Shown here: positions 51,150-61,027 of the stretch, one piece after another | Layout: each line of letters begins with the position of its first letter | How positions within the stretch are numbered: the stretch's first letter is position 1 | Source: Nemertoderma westbladi | Taxonomy: Eukaryota; Xenacoelomorpha; Nemertodermatida; Nemertodermatidae | Assembly: GCA_032718475.1 (NCBI GenBank) | Contig: JAUCBJ010004579.1 | Coordinates: forward strand, 1-64,000 | Reading direction: 5' to 3' | DNA length: 64,000 nt | Position numbers and translations under genes: made by a program | The notes under the pieces: generated by a model | Seen by the model: the letters and a program-made list of their open reading frames with translations, nothing else | The model's database searches: none | What the model was told of the DNA's origin: nothing

Positions 51150-52400
51150 ATTGCCAATTTGAACCATTGAGAAGGCAAAGGACGAGGTTAGAAGTGCTAG
51201 CAATAGATGCACAATGGGCAGATTGAGCCATATCACAGAAACTAGGTATTCCTAGGCCTCCCATCCTAGCAGGGAATGTTGACTGGTTCCATTGAACGTC
51301 GGTTAGAGAAATGTTAAGGATGGAGACAAGGGCCTTCTTCTTCTTCTTCTTCTAAGAGATCGGATCTTTCTGATCAAGGCGAACATCTCAGAACATTCAG
51401 CAGCGTTGGCATATGGAAACAGTTCTTCAGGAGAAAGATCGCGTTGTGACTCCCAACAGTTGATAGCCTTTCAGTCATGTGGGTCATTGCCTCTAGCTTT
51501 TTGTTCAAGCTAGATGCAAGGGATACAGGCCTAGGGGTGCCCCTAGAAGGTCAAGGTTATCTCATTGTACAATCCTGATTCCAGGGCATATGCGGTCGAA
51601 TTACAAAGCAATGTGATGTTGGTTGGGCCGAAAATCGAAAGTTCACCTTTGGTTGGATTTAACATAAGGCCAATGCTGGAGCATTGATTCTTGAACATAT
51701 CTATATCAGAGAGGACAGTTTTCCAGTGATCATATGCAGAGATTTCATCCATATATCCGAGTTTGAACTTTGATTTCAATGAAGTCAAGTTCTTGTGGAT
51801 CCCTAGGCAGAAGCCCAATCCGGCGTCTGGGGCACCTTGCTGAATGCCTTCTTCAGATGAGAGGTTGTATTCGCCATATATTAAACTGCTTGGCTGCTCA
51901 TAGCAAAGTTTATAAGCAAACTCATTGATACATTCTGCAATGTGTGTGCGGCTGATGGTGTTGTAAGCATTTGCAAAATCCAACTTGATGAAGACATTGT
52001 CATCTTCAGCAGTGTTAAGTATGGTCCTGGCAGCATGTACAGCTGCTTCCAGGCCTCCTTTGACCCCACATGACATGTGGGATGCTGTTCGATTGTTGAG
52101 TATAGAGATTGCTGCCTTTGCTGCGAGTCTGCGGTAGACTTCACCAATGGCTATTGTTTGAACCCCATTGTCTTTCTTTCTGAGGGAAAGGAGTTTGGCA
52201 CCGACCATTATAGGTCGGATCTCGTCAGGTAGGGAGTAGATGGTTTATGAGATTGGTAATAGATCTGACAAGACGAGTCCTTGCATCCCCAGATTTACGT
52301 TCAATGCAGTCCTTGAGATGTTGTGGTCGAAGTCCGGAAATTCCACTAGCTGAACCAATAGGAAAACGTTTTATCTGCTTAGTTACGACTTCAGGTGACA
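51150..52400 (-). pseudogene. NeSL-like reverse transcriptase domain
   Basis: Reading from 52400: LSPEVVTKQIKRFPIGSASG and LRPQHLKDCIE, then the open frame 52208-51543 with AKLLSLRKKDNGVQTIAIGE, VYRRLAAKAAISILNN, GVKGGLEAAVHAARTILNTA, FIKLDFANAYNTISRTHIAE (first catalytic Asp) and SAEEGIQQG-type GIQQGAPDAGLGFC. The catalytic box reads LGYMDEISAYD: the second Asp of Y-x-D-D is Glu. Downstream with breaks: FLLKNCFHMPTLLNVLR, a (AAG)n expansion, FPARMGGLGIPSF. Inactive. Confidence 0.7.
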
Positions 52401-52943
52401 GGTGAAGTGGGGGGACTGAAAAGTCCTGATTTGGGTGAAATGATTTCCACCATCTGGACAGGTGGGGAGTTTAGATGTTAATACTTCCCAAGTCTCCTTA
52501 TCAGGGGGGATGAAAGAGCAGTCAGTAGAGGCCAAACAGACATCACCCTTAACATCGCCAATGTCTAGCTTTTCAGAGATACGTTTGTGTAGAATGTCAT
52601 TGTCTCTATTTAATTTGTTTACCCTCGTTCTTCGACTATTGGGCCTTGGGAAAGACTCGATAAAAGCGATGGTGTCTGTAGCTGATAGAAAGCTACTGAT
52701 TTGGTTGTTCACAATAAAGCTGAGAGACTGTTGTGATTGAGACTGTGTGATTTTCCAGCCCTACTGGGTGTCCTCAAGCATGTAAGGGGCAGTATTAAAA
52801 GTATGAGCCAAGATATAGCAGCATCCTTAAGAAGGGCAGTATCAATGGTAGATAACATGGCTTGAGCAAGTTGGACCCTAGACACCTTAGGAACGTGAGT
52901 GAGAATTCTCCCCTGCAGATGTTTCAAAAAGCCAATAATGCGC

Positions 52944-53850
52944 TCAGAGCTTAGCGCGCTCAGAATTAAAGCTAGGAGGAGGTGGACACTCCGTGTTCTT
53001 TGGTGACTTCTCGCCATTTATAATGGGCAAGGGCATACCAGCGCAGTTGGATTGATTGAGAGATGTTTTGGGTAATATTATATTATTTTGGTTCGCATTT
53101 TCTGCAGGTTCTGGCATATGATTGTGGGCTGGGTTGAAGTCCTGTTCTTGGATGATGGAGGTTGGTGTTTGGAGAGACAGGACAGGCATGACAAGGGTAG
53201 CTGACGTTTTGACCATTGTATATAGCTGTGCCTGAAACATACTAACAGACTCATCATTAATATCTTCCAGTGATCCACCATCCAGACACATTTTGGCAAA
53301 CTTACAAACATATACACCGCACTCATAGCTGTTAAATTGTAGCTTCTTTGGGAGCTGGTGAACTACTAGTTGAGGAGACGAAACATTGCATCTAGATGCT
53401 TCAAAGGATGTCCATTGTTGTAGAGCATCTATTACACCTGGGTTAGGCCAACATAGAGAGTTGAAGTAGTGTATTACCCCGGCTTTGGGACACACTACTT
53501 CTAGAGCCCAGTGGTAACCTCTGACATTGACAGGAAAAAAAGAAAAAATCATACTGAAGTATGCTGATGTCAGTCTGCCGTTGTGTGACATGGGAGCCAC
53601 GGTTTACAAAAATGTTCAGAAAGTGAGGAATGAGAAATTTTGCATGACCAGGGTACTGGACACACATATGGTTAATGATGGCATCAATCAAGTTGACAGT
53701 AAGCCAACCTTTAGGGTTACTAAGCAAGTCTATGTGGCGTTCGGAGAGAGGAATACCAGCCAACAAGTAGGTTTGCTCAGAGACAGAGGGTGGGTCATGC
53801 CGCAGCTCGCTGTCTGATATGTCAATGACACTGACACTGCTTGTATTCAT
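52944..53850 (-). pseudogene. Ulp1-like (C48) cysteine protease domain of the NeSL-like element
   Basis: The frame 53850-53443 gives NPKGWLTVNLIDAIINHMC then QYPGHAKFLIPHFLNIFV, the substrate-groove W-L-x-x-x-x-I-x-x-x-x motif of Ulp1 proteases. After a frameshift in a T-run near 53540, the frame 53600-52944 gives RGYHWALEVVCPKAGVIHYF with NSLCW (His, then Asn where Asp is usual), LPKKLQFNSYECGVYVCKFA (oxyanion Gln and catalytic Cys). A proline-rich linker follows. Ulp1 proteases normally cut SUMO; in retrotransposons the role is unclear. Confidence 0.65.
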
Positions 53851-53930
53851 AGCAAAGGCCGGAAGGATAGTACAACAAAAGAGTTGGGTTCACTGTTTTC
53901 TTTTTCACCATCACTGTTACTACTAACAAG

Positions 53931-54152
53931 CTAACTATTCAAAATGTTCATTGCTTTATCATAATTTACACAGCTGATAAGTGCTCCACACTCATTGGCT
54001 GGATTCTGACTTTCATCTCCATCTTCATAATCCGTAAATTCGACAATAACATTACCTGTCATTGCATCATCATCATCATCCATGGTATCAAGAATTTCCA
54101 GTGCTTGGGAGGTAGTATAGCGGCGATTTCCAGATTTCCAACTATTAATCAT
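53931..54152 (-). other. Small ORF, possible transposase N-terminus
   Basis: 73 residues: RRYTTSQALEILDTMDDDDD, then VEFTDYEDGDESQNP. The R-x-Y/F-T-x-x-x-AL-x-x-L and acidic stretch resemble the N-terminal end of piggyBac-like transposases, but nothing downstream confirms it. Upstream of the NeSL-like protease on the same strand. Low certainty. Confidence 0.25.
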
Positions 54153-54439
54153 TGCATAAATTCAGAAATTATTTAGCTAGCTGTGTAATTTATTGTTTAT
54201 AATATTGAGCCAATCTCTCTCACCTTATTTTTGTATTTTTTTAATTAGATTTTACTATAAATTCTTAAATACTAAATAAATGCTTGATAAATAACATCTT
54301 ACAAATAATTTTGTATAATTTTACAAAAGTAGGATGTCTACTTTATCAAATAGACAACCAGGCATAATATTATATTAGTAGACAGTAACTTGGCTGCAGT
54401 CGCATATATAATACTTGTAGATTAGTCAATTTACCATGG

Positions 54440-54790
54440 AGACACGTTCGTGGGGCCTTCGCGCAGCACGAGGCCCAGTTATGAGATACAAATTAATATC
54501 GAGCGACTGTATCACAAAATCAGTATTTAAATTTATAAATTAGTAAAATTTAGAAATTTAACCACACCGCCAATCAATCAAAAAAAGAGGGACAGTAGGT
54601 GTTCAGCCCTTTAAATCTGCACCCCCACCCCACCCCACCCCCCCCCCCCCCCCCCCACCCTTCCCACCCACCAATACATAACCGCGACATCTACCACCCA
54701 CGGAAGGTAGCACGAACTTATTTCCAATCGCACGTTCGATATGCGAAGCCAGGTGGTTTATAGGAATATAATCTACGCAGTACTAAATAC
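54440..54790 (-). repeat. Dispersed repeat with poly-C run (inverted copy of 8195-8530)
   Basis: Reverse-complement match to 8195-8530 block by block; the C-run of about 20 (54636-54656) sits where the other copy has its G-run. Confidence 0.75.
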
Positions 54791-55444
54791 AGTCGATGCA
54801 GTAATGAATGATATTCAAATAATTTATTTAATATACTGTTAATGCCTCTGAAAACTTAGACAATTAAAATACACAGAAATCCCATCAAAAAATAATAAGC
54901 ATAATATTTTGAGAAATAAACAATTTTGGATATAAGCCTTCTGCAGTGGTAATCTTATTGACTGACAATCATTAAATGAGATCTGTCCATTACCTGAGAC
55001 TAAAGAACACAGACTCTATAGTGTAATAGGAGGTAGGGAATGCAGGTTTCAATCTCGTTAGGACTAGCTGGCAGCCGTGTGGCTAGTTACATACAACCCC
55101 CCTCCACTGGCATTCCCAGCAACTGGCTCCCTTACACACACATCCCCCATCTATGTACCAGCCAACTTGCAAGTTGGCCAATAAATGATCAGTATTTAAT
55201 GAGAATCAATTTTTTATGCCGTTTTAATTACTTTAGATCAATTAAAGACACAATTATTAAAGCAAATCACTTGAACTAATTAAAAACTATAATAGAATGG
55301 CGTATGTGGATTACATCTGTATAATTTTTAAGTTTAATTATTTAAATCTTATACTGTAAAACAATTAATCTCCTTTAAAAGGCAGGTTGAAAATGGTGTT
55401 TTCACCGTAATCAACTTAATTAACTAATTAACTGCTATTATCTT

Positions 55445-55665
55445 AGCTTCTCGAAGGCCACACGGAAATTCTACTTGGAAAATTTCTAAACTTTTGCCAA
55501 ACAACATGTGTACCAAGTTTGGATAGATTTCATCAAAGATTGGCCGAGTTATTAACGTTTAAAATTGAACACGACAGAACGACAGAACGACAGAACGACA
55601 GAACGACAGGTTGATTAATGGTACCACTACGCTAAGGCTCACTCACTTCGTGGCTCGCCCCACAA
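55445..55665 (-). repeat. Dispersed repeat (family of 4987-5205) with 9-bp expansion
   Basis: Inverted copy of 4987-5205; the gttctgtcg motif is expanded here to about five copies of acgacagaa (55570-55607). Confidence 0.8.
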
Positions 55666-55925
55666 TTAACTTAAATAATGTTGCTCTATAGTAGGAGTCA
55701 TTGTGTACTTTAGTCGATTTGCCTACATTTTATAACACTTTAGCTAGTTTGCCATGTTCCAGTGTGGTTGGTTCCGTACTTTAGCTTGTCTGCCATACTT
55801 GAATAAATACAAAACAGATAATGATTGGTGGTGGTGACTTTGTCAGATGAAAGCGGGATATTTGAATTACCTAATTCGTTCAAAACCTGAAAAATGAAAA
55901 ATTTACACTTTAGTCGATTTGCCAT

Positions 55926-56053
55926 GTGAGTGACGAATGTATGGGGTTCTTCTGCTACGCAGATGACATTATACTGCTGTCAACGACACCCAACAACATT
56001 CAGGACGCAGTAAGTGCAGTCAATGATAGTTCTACAGATCTCGATCTGAAACT
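55926..56053 (+). pseudogene. LINE RT fragment with YADD box
   Basis: Reads CMGFFCYADDIILLSTTPNN, IQDAVSAVNDSSTDLDLKLD. The YADDIILL box and the following helix are RT motif C and beyond, from a LINE unlike the RTE copies. It is cut at 56054-56065 by RTE copy 3. The flank beyond 57723 would be its continuation but shows no clear coding. Confidence 0.7.
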
Positions 56054-56065
56054 TGATAGAGAAAA

Positions 56066-57711
56066 TGACAGGGTATTGCCTGATAACTTTATAGAAGTAA
56101 AAGTCCCTCCCAGATATTCCCATTGGCGATATCTCCTTTGCAGAAGTGAAGGCTGCTGCAAAGAGCATTAAGACCAATCGTGCCAGTGGAGTAGATGGTG
56201 TTCCCCCTGAGGTCTTTAAAATACCTGAGTGTTTAAAGCTCATCTATCCCATCATAGTAGACATGTACCGAACAACAAGAGTCCCACAAGAAATGAAAAC
56301 AAATAAGTTGGTGCCAGTTCCCAAGAAGGGCAACCTAACACTCTATGGTTCTTTTCGGGGAATCTCATTGATCTCGATTGCTGCAAAGCTATACAATAGG
56401 ATTCTATTAAATCGCATCAGGGATCCCATTGAGAGACTGCTCCGTGGAAATCAGAATGGGTTCCGTAAAGGTCGTGGGACCATGGAGCCCATTTTGGCAC
56501 TTAGAAGGATAATTGAAGAGTTATCAAAAAAGAAAGACAGGCATCTGGCTGTTATCTTTGTTGACTTCTTCAAGGCCTTTGATTCAGTCTCTCGCTCACG
56601 TATGTTCAGCATACTTTCATTATATGGGATTCCAGATGAAATTATTGCAGCAATCAGATCAGTATACGATGGTTCGACAACATTTGTGTCTACTGTTGAT
56701 GGTGACACAGAACCATTTGAAGTGTTATGGGGCGTCCTCCAAGGAGACACACTTGCACCATTCTTGTTCATTATTGTGGTTGACTATGCTCTACGCATGT
56801 CCTTAGATCATTACAATGATGATGGGGTGATGATAACTCCACCTACTGGCTCCAGAAGTCGAGGAAATCCTGCCAAGTACCTAACTGATCTAGACTTTGC
56901 TGATGACTTAGGAGTACTCTCAGAATCATTAGAGGGAGCCCAACGGCTCCTCAGCTCATTAGAACATGCTGCTTCTAGTGTTGGTCTTTTTATTAACTCC
57001 AGAAAGACCAAAATTCTGACAGTTAACTTTGAAAGTCCTCAGCAAGTCTCTGATCGGATGAGCATAAGCTCAAAGGATGGTATGCTTGAGCATGTGGACG
57101 ACTTCTGTTACCTGGGATCATGGATCCGGAAGTCAGGTGAGGACCTTCGAATACGTAAGGGAAAGGCATGGGCAGCCTTGAATAGGCTTTCCAGGATTTG
57201 GAAGTCACCGAGAATTAATCGGAAACTTAAGGTCCGATTATTTAGAGCAGCAGTAGTTCCAGTACTCCTCTACGGGAGTCCATGCTGGGCTCTAACTGCT
57301 GAGGTCACCAAATCTCTGGATGGCACATTCACAAGAATGCTACGCCGGGTTCATTGTGTCAAGTACAATGCACACATCTCCAACCAGACACTATATAACA
57401 TTGGAGGTGTCTCATTGGTTCCCCCAAGCTTGACACTAGAACAAAATCGCCTCCGCTTTGCAGGACATTGCTTTCGCCGTGAGGACCAGCCAGTGCATAA
57501 TCTTGTACTTTGGCAGCCTCATGGAGTGAATAAGCATGGTGGACAGCCCATGACTTTCTTGAGACGCATCTTAAAGGACACTGGCCTTAAAGATGCGGAT
57601 GATCTAGCAAATGTCATGGGTGATAGGGAGTTGTGGCGGTGCAATTTTGTTGACAAGCCGGCACAGCATTCTTAAAAATGCAGCTGCAATGCAGCATGCC
57701 GATCCTAGTAG
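56066..57711 (+). mobile_element. RTE copy 3, 5'-truncated
   Basis: 12-bp exact duplication tgatagagaaaa at 56054-56065 and 57712-57723. The 3' tail ends cctagtag. It starts at the equivalent of N-D-R-V-L-P-D-N-F in copy 1 and has an 11-bp deletion near 56105 that puts the first codons out of frame. Confidence 0.93.
56146..57675 (+). CDS. RTE reverse transcriptase ORF (copy 3, open)
   Basis: 509 codons, same domain order as copy 1 with very few amino-acid differences (for example VVDYALRMS versus VVDYVLRMS, and LTAEVTKS versus LTAEDTKS). RT motifs run from ASGVDGVPPEVFK near residue 13 through KAFDSVSR near 146, LQGDTLAPFLF, DFADDLGVL near 247 and YLGSWIRKSGED, to the RLRFAGHCFRREDQPVHN tail. 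The chosen start is simply the first in-frame ATG after the deletion; no native start is present. Lacks the endonuclease. The ORF being open in two copies suggests recent spread by an autonomous relative. Confidence 0.9.
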   Translation: MKAAAKSIKTNRASGVDGVPPEVFKIPECLKLIYPIIVDMYRTTRVPQEMKTNKLVPVPKKGNLTLYGSFRGISLISIAAKLYNRILLNRIRDPIERLLRGNQNGFRKGRGTMEPILALRRIIEELSKKKDRHLAVIFVDFFKAFDSVSRSRMFSILSLYGIPDEIIAAIRSVYDGSTTFVSTVDGDTEPFEVLWGVLQGDTLAPFLFIIVVDYALRMSLDHYNDDGVMITPPTGSRSRGNPAKYLTDLDFADDLGVLSESLEGAQRLLSSLEHAASSVGLFINSRKTKILTVNFESPQQVSDRMSISSKDGMLEHVDDFCYLGSWIRKSGEDLRIRKGKAWAALNRLSRIWKSPRINRKLKVRLFRAAVVPVLLYGSPCWALTAEVTKSLDGTFTRMLRRVHCVKYNAHISNQTLYNIGGVSLVPPSLTLEQNRLRFAGHCFRREDQPVHNLVLWQPHGVNKHGGQPMTFLRRILKDTGLKDADDLANVMGDRELWRCNFVDKPAQHS

Positions 57712-57723
57712 TGATAGAGAAAA

Positions 57724-58872
57724 AAATATTTTGGGTATTCTTCCCCGCTACCAGCAATACCAATGACAAAGCCCCCTTTTATCAATATAAATAATCAATT
57801 GTACCAAGAATCCAAAGTAATAACATTGTAGTAACCACCGAAAGGGTTCTCTCTGAATGTGTTAGAAGTCCTGTTGAATGTGTCATGTGTTGTGAAAACG
57901 TCCCTAGTAGTCCGGCAGATATATGCCGTTTTTTCACTAAACCTTGTATGGGAGTATAAATGTTTGGGTGATTTTGGTAGGAAATTTTATTGCGATCAAT
58001 AACCCGACTAATGATACCCAACTTGCATCATTGATGTTTTTCTGTAATTAGCAATTTAAAAAATTGTCCCCAGGAACGGTTAAGACAATTCATCTGATTG
58101 CTTCCATATATTTTAGTGAAAATGTTACTGTTGAAAATTAACACATGTTAAGGCTTACATATTTCGAATACAATTAAACTTATATCACGGGAATCACTCT
58201 CTTATGTCGCCTATATGTCACTGCTAGCCATAGCTTATTCCTTGCGAATTGTTTTTGAACAAACTCTAAGTAAAAATAACACATTGTTTGAATGTTTACC
58301 CAAGTAATTGAAGCATCATTAATTTTTTAAAGTAATTTACATTAAAATAATATAAAAACAACAACATCACCATTGTAAAGACCATTGTAAAAAATCACCA
58401 CTGTATAGTAAAGAATGGATAATAGAGGTGTTATCATATTATTGAGAAGCCACTTATGGTGTTTTATTCCGCTCTTTATCAGTTATATGTGTTTAGATTC
58501 CACAACACACATTACATTTATGTGAAAACAATTTGGGAATGGACAATATTATTGTTTTTTATACTTGCCATTATTCTTAAGTATAAAGCATTAACGGACA
58601 TCTGCACCATTCTTATTACGCCTCTTAGAGAAGTGGTGTTGTGTTTACTGTTTACTATTATTAAAGTTGAAGCTGCTTTAATTAATTGATACTTAATTAA
58701 TACTAAAGTTATTTGAATAAACAGTCGAGTGTAAAAAAATAACACTTGGAAAAAAACGCTTTTCGACAGAGGATAGTAACGAACAGTTACAAAACAGTAT
58801 GATGTATAAGGGTACTAGGCCTACAATACGATATAAACTAAATGTGACGCTAAATGCTAAGGCATAAACTGA
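57724..58872. other. Gap without recognised genes
   Basis: AT-rich; a short ORF at 58456-58689 is hydrophobic but shows no known motif. Nothing else supported. Confidence 0.4.
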
Positions 58873-59558
58873 ACTTGTCGTGCAGCAACTCCACCCATCC
58901 CTCTATACTTGTCGTGCAGCAACTCCACCCATCCCTCTATACTTGTCGTGCAGCAACTCCACCCATCCCTCTATACTTGTCGTGCAGCAACTCCACCCAT
59001 CCCTCTATACTTGTCGTGCAGCAACTCCACCCATCCCTCTATACTTGTCGTGCAGCAACTCTACCCATCCCTCTATACTTGTCGTGCAGCAACTCCACCC
59101 ATCCCTCTATACTTGTCGTGCAGCAACTCCACCTATCCCTCTATACTTGTCGTGCAGCAACACCACCCATCCCTCTATACTTGTCGTGCAGCAACTCCAC
59201 CCATCCCTCTATACTTGTCGTGCAGCAACTCCACCCATCCCTCTATACTTGTCGTGCAGCAACTCCACCCATCCCTCTATACTTGTCGTGCGCAACTCCA
59301 CCCATCCCTCTATACTTGTCGTGCAGCAACTCCACCCATCCCTCTATACTTGTCGTGCAGCAACTCCACCCATCCCTTTATACTTGTCGTGCAGCAACTC
59401 CACCCATCCCTCTATACTTGTCGTGCAGCAACTCCACCCATCCCTCTATACTTGTCAAGCAGCAACTCCACCCATCCCTCTATACTTGTCAAGCAGCAAC
59501 TCCACCCATCCCTCTATACTTGTCGTGCAGCAACTCCACCCATCCCTCTATACTTGTC
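58873..59558 (+). repeat. 34-bp minisatellite, array 1 (about 20 units)
   Basis: Unit acttgtcgtgcagcaactcc followed by acccatccctctat. Variant units occur in the order: tctaccc, acctatcc, aacaccaccc, a 1-bp deletion (gtgcgcaac), cccttta, and two caagcag. The order is the same as in the first half of array 2. Confidence 0.97.
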
Positions 59559-59574
59559 TACCAAAACAATAAAC

Positions 59575-60330
59575 TAGAGTCAATACGCAGGTCCCCCCCC
59601 CCCCCCCCACCCCCGTACCCACACATAACAGTAATATAATTATCTTCACTGGCAAACAATAACTAACCGAAACAATAAATTATGTTGTTAACAATTGAGG
59701 GAAAGGAGCAGATTACATAGACGTCTTTTTCTAACCAAACCAATAAACGATGTTGAGGGTTGGTGTAATAATAAAATAACAAATATGGGATGGGGGGTGT
59801 AACAGGAATGTACGGGGTTAATTGGAAATTCTGTGAGTGTAACAGGAAAACACGAAAAATGCGTATATTAAACCGTGCTAAGCGCGATCAACTGGAGCTC
59901 TGACAATTCGCCCTCTCGCGGCAGACAGAGCAACAACTATAGAAGTCTGTCTGTGTGTAGAATTTCTAAACTTTTGATAGACTATACATGTGTACCAAGT
60001 TTGGTTCCATTTCATCAAAGATTGACCGACTTATTAGCGTTCAAACATTCTAGCCACAGACCCAGCCACAAACAAACTAATAATAGCCGCAGGAACCCGG
60101 TAAAATTGGAATACTACACAACTGTATTCTACAGTATTCAGAGTATTCATGTGCAATTGCAATGGTATTGCACGAATTAGAGGCACGGCGAATTAAATAC
60201 ATAATAAATAATGTATAATTATATTAGCCTATTATTATTAAAATAAGAGCAACTTTAAGACATATAATATAACAAATTATAAAATAATATAGTACATGTA
60301 CCTTCGGCAATACTGTATGCCACGACCCAC
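59575..60330. other. Gap with dispersed repeat and MITE fragment
   Basis: A C-run near 59592-59608. A short fragment of the G-rich MITE core near 59655-59770 (gagggaaaggagcag, aaccaaaccaataaacgatg). A dispersed repeat at 59870-60095. No gene. Confidence 0.5.
59870..60095 (+). repeat. Dispersed non-coding repeat (family of 6990-7345)
   Basis: Starts aaaccgtgctaagcgcgatc and ends with ccacaaacaaactaataata; same block order as 6990-7345. Confidence 0.7.
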
Positions 60331-60471
60331 CTGAACTAAAACCCGACGGCAAATCTTGGATTTAACGAGACTGAGTGCGACATGTCTGGCTGCGTAGGCT
60401 GCGCTGCGGTCTACCTTGGTGGGATCCTTACCGGAGAAAGCGCCGCCCCCGTGCGCTCCCCAGCCGCCGTA
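60331..60471 (-). CDS. S-adenosylmethionine synthetase exon ([16 protein letters not shown])
   Basis: A 141-bp exon with acceptor TGTTTTAG and donor GTGGGT on the minus strand. Encodes [40 protein letters not shown] and [16 protein letters not shown][13 protein letters not shown] is the phosphate/K+-binding signature of methionine adenosyltransferase, which makes S-adenosylmethionine from methionine and ATP in the cytosol. It joins in phase 0 to the exon at 60944-61023. Departures from the strongly conserved text are KDP for KD(W/Y), RHVALSLVK for RWVAKSLVK. The next exon was not found at lower coordinates. It may be a real exon or part of a pseudogene. Confidence 0.85.
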
Positions 60472-60943
60472 CTAAAACAGGGAAATTCAGCCAATAGCAT
60501 GGCATTACACAAACAGAGAAGTGAAAACCGAAAAAATACCAAAATGGGCCATGTAACAAAGAATAATGTTATAACCATTATTGTTATCATCGGTAATGTT
60601 ATAACCATTTACGAAACCTTAACCAAATTTTAATTTAAATTTCAAAATTGTCAAAACGACAAAACGATAAAAGCCTTTATTTATTACAAACTAAAAGTTA
60701 AAAATTAAATTGCATTACTCGATTGGTTGTTAGAGAAACCTGATGATCTACCTGTACCGAATGATTAACACCCGCTGTATAAAGCATTCCACCCGACGTA
60801 TAAAGTCACCCGTCTCATAAAGTTAACGTACAAAGTAATATATATTTCAACTTTTATGTAAATATTATGAAGTTCAGATACCTGGCTGTCTCTATAAATG
60901 ATATATATTTATATATCAGTACAACAGTTGTTAGACTACTTAC

Positions 60944-61023
60944 TGTGTCCACGATTATCTTTCTGCCAGTGAGTCCGGCGTCACCCATTGGTCCGCCGAT
61001 AGTAAATGCACCGGATGGATAAA
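60944..61023 (-). CDS. S-adenosylmethionine synthetase exon ([18 protein letters not shown])
   Basis: Encodes [20 protein letters not shown] and KIIVDT with a GTAAGT donor. GGP[15 protein letters not shown] is the conserved MAT signature immediately before [10 protein letters not shown]. The possible acceptor (gttcag at 61024-61029) abuts the 34-bp minisatellite, so no pyrimidine tract precedes it. The acceptor side of the exon may therefore have been rebuilt by the array. Confidence 0.83.
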
Positions 61024-61027
61024 CTGA

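Larger units (their letters stand above)
49032..53850 (-). mobile_element. NeSL-like non-LTR retrotransposon (Ulp1 protease, RT, RLE), decayed
   Basis: In minus-strand order: a Ulp1/C48-type cysteine protease (53850-52944), an RT (about 52400-51150) and a C-terminal restriction-like endonuclease with zinc knuckle (about 49990-49032). The RT is cut by an RTE copy at 50006-51141 with an 8-bp duplication. The combination of Ulp1 with RT and RLE is known from the NeSL clade. Termini were not found. All parts carry frameshifts or stops. Confidence 0.7.
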
